Assembly: GCF_000878195.1 (NCBI RefSeq)
Contig: NZ_JXST01000014.1
Span: 1-64,000, forward strand
Length of the DNA stretch: 64,000 nucleotides
Direction of reading: 5' to 3'
DNA from: Mycolicibacterium llatzerense
Lineage (GTDB): Bacteria; Actinomycetota; Actinomycetes; Mycobacteriales; Mycobacteriaceae
The position numbers and the translations under genes are program-made. Below are positions 57,039-64,000 of the stretch, piece by piece. The notes under the pieces were generated by a model. It ran no database searches. It was given only the letters and a program-made list of their open reading frames with translations, and had not been told where the DNA came from. The stretch's first letter is position 1. Every line of letters begins with the position of its first letter.

Positions 57039-59060
57039 CTACGGCCCGGTAGCCGGTAAGCCAGTGTAAGGGGTCGACAGCCTCGGAGGCACATCGAGCT
57101 TGCAGCGATACAGCTCGTATAACGGCACGCGATCAATCCGGTAACGCGTAAAAGTGAACGCGTGTACCAGATTTGACATGAACCGGTGGACGCCCATCGG
57201 AGCCCGTACCGAACTCAGCATCGTCTCGGTCTCCGGGCACGTCAGGGCGACCGCCGCCTGCGCCACCCAGTCCTGGTCCAGATACGTCGGAATCCACGGT
57301 GGCTTCCGCAGGAACGGGCCCTCGGCCACCGCCCAGTCCGGGAACAGCTCCTTGTCGTGACCGATGCGCGCATCGTCCAGCCGCGCCGTGTGGGCGGCCA
57401 GCGGATTGGCCAGCCCGATCTGGTCGATCACCCGGACCTCGAGCGGCAGGTTCATACCCATCATGCCCAGGTTGGTGAAAAAGACTGTGTGCGGCCCTTT
57501 TTCGAACCAGTTGGGCGGCGCCGGAAACGTCGGGTCCGGCACCGGGGGCGGCATCGCCGGCACCACGTCCCACTGGTCGTAATTGCCCGACGGCAGCAGC
57601 AGCGCACCGACCGGGGTGTTGTCGATGGCCGCGAGCACCGCCCGCATCCGCGGGTAGTCCAGATAGTCCGCGGCCGTCAGCGGGTGCGCGTGGCCGGTGG
57701 CCTGCGAGTAGAAGCGCCGCTCGTCGACGATGCCGGAGTAGGTCACCCGCGTGGCGTCGGATCCGAGGCCCGGTGAGTTGGCCGCCCACAGCGACCAGCC
57801 GACGACCGCCAGCCACAGGGCCGTCGTCGTACCGGCCAGCGCGTAGCCGACCTCGCGGGCGATGTTCTTGCCGTCAGGAAGCACGATCGGAATCACCGCA
57901 ACAGGCGTGACCAGGCAGAACAGCGGTACCAAGAGCACGCGGCCGTGCATGAAGTCGCCGCCCTGGCGGATCCAGTACAGCCCCTGCACCAGACCACTGC
58001 CCACCATGAAAATCACTACCGCGGTAGGACTTTGGACCCGACGGGCCAAGGTGCTGTAGCCGCGCGGTGCCGCCTGGCCCCACCACGGCCGGCTGTGAGT
58101 GACGAACAACACAATCGCGAGCGCCACGGTCAGCACCGCCGGGACCCACAACAAGTACGGCCCGTTGAAGTTGCTGAGGTAGACGAATCCCTGCTGCCAC
58201 TTGGATCCGGTGGCGTCCTTGGCCAGGGCGGTGATCGGCACCAGCAGGCCGTAATAGCCCATGCGGAAAATCTCGTAGCCGATCGGTAGCAGACCACCGG
58301 CCACCACGATGATGAGCCGCCGACGGCGGCCGCGGGCGGCGACCAGCTGCATGACCAGCGCCACCCCGCCGATCAGCGCCAACTCGGGGCGTACCAGGAC
58401 CGACAGCCCGGCCAGGCAGGCCAGCGCACCGTCGAACCGGGCGCTGGTGACGTTGGCGTCGGCTTCGCGGTCGTCGGCACCGGGCGCGCGCACCGCACCG
58501 CGGACGCGAGGAGCAAGCGGGCCTTGGCCCCAGCACACCAGCATCCACCAGAGCAGTCCGAGGTAGGCCATGATCAGGCCGTTCTCCAGGCCCGACGTGG
58601 CGAAGTCACGCGCCGGCGGCACCGCCATGTAGACCAGGGCGCCGGCCGGGACCAGCAGTGCACGACGGCCCCGCAGCCCGGGGGCGTACAGCCGGCCGGT
58701 GCCGAGCATCGCGAAGACCAGGCCCGCCACACTCAACGTCAGGGCCAGCGCCAGGGCCACGTACTCGAGCTGCACCGAGCCGCCGATCCAGGCGCCGAGG
58801 GTGACCAGATAGGTCCACAGCGTCGAGGTGTTGGACTCGACGCGCTCACCGGCGTTGAAGACGGGGCCGTTGCCGACCAACAGGTTTCGCACCGTGCGCA
58901 GCACGATCAGGCCGTCGTCCGCGATCCACCGGCGCTGCCAGGCGCCCCAGCCGAACAGGGCGGCAGACACCGCGACGCTCAGCCACAGGCTGATCCGCGC
59001 GGCCCGGCCATACGGAAAGACCGGCCCGCGCAGCAATTGCTGGGCGGGCGAGTCACTCAC
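57039..59060 (-). CDS. aftB: Arabinofuranosyltransferase AftB
   Basis: A 673-aa GT-C enzyme that adds the terminal beta-1,2-arabinofuranose caps. It has about ten helices in the first 440 residues and a soluble C-terminal domain. IADDGLIVLRTVRN near residue 48 carries the GT-C acidic motif. It is about 45 residues longer than M. tuberculosis AftB (627), mostly in a cytoplasmic Arg/Ala/Asp-rich loop near residues 180-205. GTG at 59060 overlaps the ubiA stop by 4 bp (GTGA). Expressed with ubiA, PAP2 and glfT2. Confidence 0.93.
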   Translation of the reverse strand: MSDSPAQQLLRGPVFPYGRAARISLWLSVAVSAALFGWGAWQRRWIADDGLIVLRTVRNLLVGNGPVFNAGERVESNTSTLWTYLVTLGAWIGGSVQLEYVALALALTLSVAGLVFAMLGTGRLYAPGLRGRRALLVPAGALVYMAVPPARDFATSGLENGLIMAYLGLLWWMLVCWGQGPLAPRVRGAVRAPGADDREADANVTSARFDGALACLAGLSVLVRPELALIGGVALVMQLVAARGRRRRLIIVVAGGLLPIGYEIFRMGYYGLLVPITALAKDATGSKWQQGFVYLSNFNGPYLLWVPAVLTVALAIVLFVTHSRPWWGQAAPRGYSTLARRVQSPTAVVIFMVGSGLVQGLYWIRQGGDFMHGRVLLVPLFCLVTPVAVIPIVLPDGKNIAREVGYALAGTTTALWLAVVGWSLWAANSPGLGSDATRVTYSGIVDERRFYSQATGHAHPLTAADYLDYPRMRAVLAAIDNTPVGALLLPSGNYDQWDVVPAMPPPVPDPTFPAPPNWFEKGPHTVFFTNLGMMGMNLPLEVRVIDQIGLANPLAAHTARLDDARIGHDKELFPDWAVAEGPFLRKPPWIPTYLDQDWVAQAAVALTCPETETMLSSVRAPMGVHRFMSNLVHAFTFTRYRIDRVPLYELYRCKLDVPPRLSTPYTGLPATGP

Positions 59061-59971
59061 CGGATCAGTCCGGGCAGAATCGCGGCGACGAGTGTTGCGA
59101 CCAGGGCCACGCCCAGCAGCTGCAACACCCGGTCGTTCAGCACGATCTCCTCGGGTTCACCCGCCGCGCCGCTGTCGACGTCGACGGCGTAGCGCAGGAT
59201 CGCGATGGTGAACGGCACCATCGACACCGCGAACCACGGGCCCTTGTTGCCCTCGAAGGCCCACAGGCCGTAGCAGAGCACCACGGCGGTCGCGGACAAC
59301 GTCCAGACGAACCGCAGGTAGCTGCTGGTGTACGACTCCAGCGCCTTGCGGATCTTGGCCCCGGTGCGTTCGGCGAGTTGCAGTTCGGCGTAACGCTTTC
59401 CGGCCGACATGAACAGCGAGCCGAACGCGAACACCAGCAGGAACCACTTGGACAGCGGGATCCCGGCGGCGACACCACCGGCGATACCACGGAGCGGGAA
59501 CCCGGAGGCGTTGATGCAGATGTCCAGCACCGCTTGATGTTTCAGGCCGAAGCAGTAGGCCAGCTGGGACGCGATATAGACGGCCATGACGATCGCCAGG
59601 CTGGGCGTGAGCCACCACGAGATGGCCAGCGAGCCGACACCCAGTGCCGCGGCCAGTCCATAGGCCATGGTCACCGGAACCACACCGGCCGCGATCGGCC
59701 GATACTGCTTGGTCGGGTGCAGGCGGTCTGCTTCCACATCGCGGGCATCGTTGATCAGGTAGATGCACGACGCGGCCATGCAGAACACCACGAACGCCAC
59801 GCCGACGTGCTTGAGCACATCGGCGTAGCTGTAGTGCGCCCCGCCACCAAGGGCCGCCAGAGGTGCGACCAACACCAGGACGTTCTTCACCCACTGCCGC
59901 GGCCGCAGCGCCTTGACGAGGCCGGCGGCCAGGTTCTTCGGCGGCCCCAGCTCCTGCGTCACTTCGGTCAT
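59057..59971 (-). CDS. ubiA: Decaprenyl-phosphate phosphoribosyltransferase UbiA
   Basis: A 304-aa UbiA-superfamily membrane prenyltransferase that joins phosphoribose from PRPP to decaprenyl phosphate, the first committed step towards the arabinan donor. The acidic metal-binding motif is NDARDVEADRLHP, with the second in KRYAELQLAE-type segment at about residue 188. Nine membrane helices expected. It overlaps aftB by 4 bp and the PAP2 gene by 4 bp. Equivalent to Rv3806c. ubiA mutations contribute to high-level ethambutol resistance in M. tuberculosis. Confidence 0.96.
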   Translation of the reverse strand: MTEVTQELGPPKNLAAGLVKALRPRQWVKNVLVLVAPLAALGGGAHYSYADVLKHVGVAFVVFCMAASCIYLINDARDVEADRLHPTKQYRPIAAGVVPVTMAYGLAAALGVGSLAISWWLTPSLAIVMAVYIASQLAYCFGLKHQAVLDICINASGFPLRGIAGGVAAGIPLSKWFLLVFAFGSLFMSAGKRYAELQLAERTGAKIRKALESYTSSYLRFVWTLSATAVVLCYGLWAFEGNKGPWFAVSMVPFTIAILRYAVDVDSGAAGEPEEIVLNDRVLQLLGVALVATLVAAILPGLIR

Positions 59972-60537
59972 GCCCCAGCCTTTGGTTCGCGCTTTGCAGT
60001 TCGCTCGGAAATCGCGCCAACTGATTCGGCGACCGCGGTTCCCACCACGACACCGGTCAGCACGTCAGTGGGATAGTGCACGCCGAGCACCAGCCGCGAC
60101 AACGCCATCGGTGGCACCAGGAACCACGGCAGCGGCAGGCCCGTGGCCCGGCCGATGAGGATCGCGGCCGCAGCGGTCGACGTCGCATGCGCCGACGGGA
60201 AGCTCAGCCGGCTCGGGGTGCCGACGTTGACGGCGATGGCCGGGTGCTGCGGGCGCTCCCGCTTGACCACGCGTTTGATCAGCACGGCGGCCGCATGGGC
60301 CAGGAAGGTGCCGACACCGGCCGTCACCCAGGCCCGGCGACGCTGCGGCTGCAGCACCGCGCCCAGGCCGCAGACAGCGAACCAGCCGAGGCTGTGCTCA
60401 CCGAAGTACGACAGCACGCGGGCGCCGGCGAGCACCCCGGGACGCCCGGTCAGCGCTGACTGCACGCCGACCAGGATCGCGTCCTCACCGTGCGGAGCAC
60501 CAGGGGCGTCATCGCCCTCGATACCTTCGAGGCTCAT
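59968..60537 (-). CDS. PAP2 phosphatase of the arabinan-donor pathway
   Basis: A 189-aa PAP2-family membrane phosphatase with the three motifs KRVVKRERP, FPSAHATS and SRLVLGVHYPTDV. It is expected to remove the 5-phosphate from decaprenyl-phosphoryl-5-phosphoribose made by UbiA, giving the substrate of DprE1 (Rv3807c role). ATG at 60537 overlaps the glfT2 stop by 4 bp (ATGA), and its stop overlaps ubiA, so glfT2-PAP2-ubiA-aftB is a coupled operon. Confidence 0.92.
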   Translation of the reverse strand: MSLEGIEGDDAPGAPHGEDAILVGVQSALTGRPGVLAGARVLSYFGEHSLGWFAVCGLGAVLQPQRRRAWVTAGVGTFLAHAAAVLIKRVVKRERPQHPAIAVNVGTPSRLSFPSAHATSTAAAAILIGRATGLPLPWFLVPPMALSRLVLGVHYPTDVLTGVVVGTAVAESVGAISERTAKREPKAGA

Positions 60538-62483
60538 CTGACACCGGCCGATTCGGTTTGAGAGGCCAGCAGCACGGACTCCCACCGCTCCTTGCTCGTC
60601 AGCTCCGGCAGTGCGTTGCGGTACACCCGACGCATGCGGTTGAACTTGCGGGCCAACAGCACCTGGCGCTTGAGCGACTCACGCAGCAACTCGAACATCT
60701 TCTCGCGGTCGCGCTGCCGGTAGACCACGCCGCGGCCGTCGGCGGTGGTGACGGTGACACCGTCGACCATGCACAGCGAGAACCAGCGCGCATCCTGCGT
60801 CGCAACGTTGATCTGCGGCCGCACATGGTGTTCCGGATCGTGCGGCTTGAGCTGGTTCACGACACCGCGGGTCAGCCGGACCGCGATGGCGGGCAAGCTG
60901 GTGGGAATCTTGACCTTCCGGCGCCACTTCTTGTCCGACGGCGCGGGCAGCGTGGTCGCGCTTTCCAGCACCACCGCGTCCGGGTACTCGGCACGCATGG
61001 CGCGCACCTCGGGCAGCGCGGACTCGAGGATGGTGAACAGGTTGTCCGGCCCGGCGAGGAAGTCGTCCATGGCCCGGTTCTGGATCGCCACCGTCGAATA
61101 CTCAAGGCACAGAAGGTGTTTGACAGTCGCCTTGAAGTGGCTCGCAACCAGGCCACGGATGTTGCCGTCCCAGTGCAGCGCCGCGACCACGAGGCGGTTG
61201 CGCAGGTGGAAGTACGCCTGCCAGTCGATGGCGTCGTCCTTGTCGCTCCACGCCATGTGCCAGATCGCCGCGCCGGGGAGGGTCACCGTCGGGTAGCCGT
61301 GCTCACCCGCGCGCAGCCCGTAGTCCGCGTCGTCCCACTTGATGAAGAGCGGCAACGGCTGGCCGAGTTCCTCGGCCACCGCGCGCGGGATCATGCACAT
61401 CCACCAGCCGTTGTAGTCGACGTCGATGCGGCGGTGCAGGATCTTGCTGCGGTACTCCTCCTCGTCGGCGAGAGGGTACTTCGCGAAGTTGTGGTCGTAC
61501 TCGGCATTGATGGCGTGCGTCCACATGAAGTTCGCCGCGTCGACCATCTCACCCATGACGTGCAGGTGCGAGGGCTCCTGCAGGTTGAGCATCTGGCCGC
61601 CGACCAGGGTCGGCGTCTTGGCGAACCGGTTGAACGCCAGCGCCCGCAGGATGGAGTCGGGCTCGACGCGGATGTCGTCGTCCATGAACAGAATCTGTTC
61701 GCAGTCAGTGTGTTTCAGCGCCTCGTACATCACCCGGCTGTAGCCGCCGGAGCCACCGAGGTTCGGCTGGTTGTGGATGGACAACCGGTCGGCCAGCGGG
61801 GCTGCCGCGGTCGCGAAGTCGGGGTGGTCCTTCACCTTGTTGGCGCCCTGATCGGACACGATGACCGCACCGATCACCTGGTCCACCAACGGATCCGAGG
61901 TCAGCGCCGCGAGTGCGTTGACGGCGTCCGCCGGGCGGTTGAAGGTGGGGATGCCGATCGTGATGTTCGCCCGCCCGGGTGCTTCCACCGGTGCGTACCA
62001 CCCGGCGTTGTGCACCGTCACCGCACTGTCGGTGGTGATGTCGAACCAGATCCAGCCACCGTCCTCGAACGGCTCCAAGCCGATCTCGAACTCGACCACT
62101 GCCGGGAGGCCGTCCTCGCCGCTGGCAATTTCACTGCCGCCCACGGTGATTCGCGCGCCGGTCGCCTTCGACCGGTAGACGTCGACACGGGCGCTGCCGG
62201 TCAGCTCGACGCGCAGCACCACCGAGGTCAGGATCGACCAGCGGCGCCAGTAGCTGGCCGGGAAGGCGTTGAAGTAGGTGGCGAACGAAACCTCGGACTC
62301 CCCACCGATTTCCAGCGTGGTGCGAGTCGGGGCGTGCGCGCGCCGGGCGTTGGTGGACGACTCCTCGATGTACAGCTTGCGAACGTCGAGGGGCTCACCC
62401 GGCCGGGGCAGGATGACCCGAGACAGCAGGCTCACGGCGCGGGACTGTCCCGACGCCAGCGCGCCGGACGGAATGTCGCTCAT
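60534..62483 (-). CDS. glfT2: Galactofuranosyltransferase GlfT2
   Basis: A 649-aa polymerase that builds most of the galactan by alternating 5- and 6-linked Galf from UDP-Galf. The N-terminal beta-sandwich domain (about 1-150) is followed by the GT-A domain with IGIPTFNRP, the metal DDD motif in QILFMDDDIRV, and the catalytic WDDADYGLRAGE and a His in WHMAWSDKDD. It is slightly longer than the 637 residues of M. tuberculosis GlfT2. Six bases separate it from glf, which supplies UDP-Galf. Cytoplasmic, membrane-associated. Confidence 0.96.
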   Translation of the reverse strand: MSDIPSGALASGQSRAVSLLSRVILPRPGEPLDVRKLYIEESSTNARRAHAPTRTTLEIGGESEVSFATYFNAFPASYWRRWSILTSVVLRVELTGSARVDVYRSKATGARITVGGSEIASGEDGLPAVVEFEIGLEPFEDGGWIWFDITTDSAVTVHNAGWYAPVEAPGRANITIGIPTFNRPADAVNALAALTSDPLVDQVIGAVIVSDQGANKVKDHPDFATAAAPLADRLSIHNQPNLGGSGGYSRVMYEALKHTDCEQILFMDDDIRVEPDSILRALAFNRFAKTPTLVGGQMLNLQEPSHLHVMGEMVDAANFMWTHAINAEYDHNFAKYPLADEEEYRSKILHRRIDVDYNGWWMCMIPRAVAEELGQPLPLFIKWDDADYGLRAGEHGYPTVTLPGAAIWHMAWSDKDDAIDWQAYFHLRNRLVVAALHWDGNIRGLVASHFKATVKHLLCLEYSTVAIQNRAMDDFLAGPDNLFTILESALPEVRAMRAEYPDAVVLESATTLPAPSDKKWRRKVKIPTSLPAIAVRLTRGVVNQLKPHDPEHHVRPQINVATQDARWFSLCMVDGVTVTTADGRGVVYRQRDREKMFELLRESLKRQVLLARKFNRMRRVYRNALPELTSKERWESVLLASQTESAGVR

Positions 62484-62489
62484 GGTTTT

Positions 62490-63928
<1,439 letters not shown>

Positions 63929-64000
63929 GTGCCTAACCGACGTCGACGCAAGCTCTCGACAGCCATGAGCGCAGTCGCCGCCGTGGCCGTCGCAAGTCCG
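63929..64000 (+). CDS. erp: Exported repetitive protein Erp, 5' end only
   Basis: Only the first 24 codons are inside the window: PNRRRRKLSTAMSAVAAVAV, continuing beyond the edge. This basic start followed by a signal-peptide hydrophobic core is the hallmark of Erp (PirG, Rv3810), a cell-surface protein needed for envelope integrity and growth in macrophages. It starts with GTG at 63929 after GAGGAGA. Position just after glf is conserved. Confidence 0.92.
   Translation, partial: MPNRRRRKLSTAMSAVAAVAVASP

Overview
The window is from a mycobacterium, most likely a fast-growing (Mycolicibacterium-type) species. Nearly half of it is the arabinogalactan and mycolic-acid cell-envelope locus that in M. 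tuberculosis runs from about Rv3777 to Rv3810. Gene order and reading direction match that locus closely, and protein lengths are near the family norms. All assignments come from reading the sequence and translations; no database search was run.

Layout. (1) 1-3,200: a tRNA-Ser(UGA), a quinone oxidoreductase, a hot-dog thioesterase and a PLP-fold protein. (2) 3,220-8,291: a membrane glycosyltransferase-like protein, the proteasome activator Bpa, and wzt-glfT1-wzm (galactan initiation and export). (3) 8,426-15,153: an accessory block with a 208-aa repeat-like protein, a secreted 484-aa protein, an HxlR regulator divergent from a dehalogenase-like hydrolase, an AhpD-like protein divergent from a MocR regulator, and an HD-domain protein. 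(4) 15,182-30,890: gtrA-dprE1-dprE2-aftA-embC, an inserted araC/DUF4345 pair, then embA-embB, for arabinan precursor synthesis and polymerisation. (5) 30,891-42,480: an insertion relative to the canonical order. It holds a deoR-glgC-whiB-small-peptide cassette bracketed by two copies of a 63-bp palindromic element, followed by narK and narGHJI (nitrate uptake and respiration). It ends at a remnant of an acyl-CoA dehydrogenase, probably fadE35. (6) 42,652-53,393: a hydrolase, an RDD membrane protein and a small membrane-anchored protein, then accD4-pks13-fadD32, the mycolic-acid condensation machinery. (7) 53,613-63,725: the Rv3802c-type cutinase-like hydrolase, fbpD (MPT51), fbpA (Ag85A), aftB, ubiA, a PAP2 phosphatase, glfT2 and glf. 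The first codons of erp close the window.

How the genes work together. UbiA and the PAP2 phosphatase supply decaprenyl-phosphoryl ribose, and DprE1/DprE2 epimerise it to decaprenyl-phosphoryl arabinose. AftA, EmbA/B/C and AftB use that donor on a galactan made by Glf, GlfT1 and GlfT2 and moved across the membrane by Wzm-Wzt. FadD32, AccD4 and Pks13 build the mycolic acids, and the FbpA-type mycolyltransferase attaches them to the finished arabinan. The nitrate genes and the glgC cassette are not part of this pathway and look like a block set into it.

Most notable observations: an alanine in DprE1 at the position of the benzothiazinone-target cysteine; an araC/DUF4345 pair splitting embC from embA; two families of dispersed palindromes placed just 3' of genes; a possible glgC-whiB cassette bracketed by one of these families; and two enzyme-fold proteins that lack a canonical catalytic residue.
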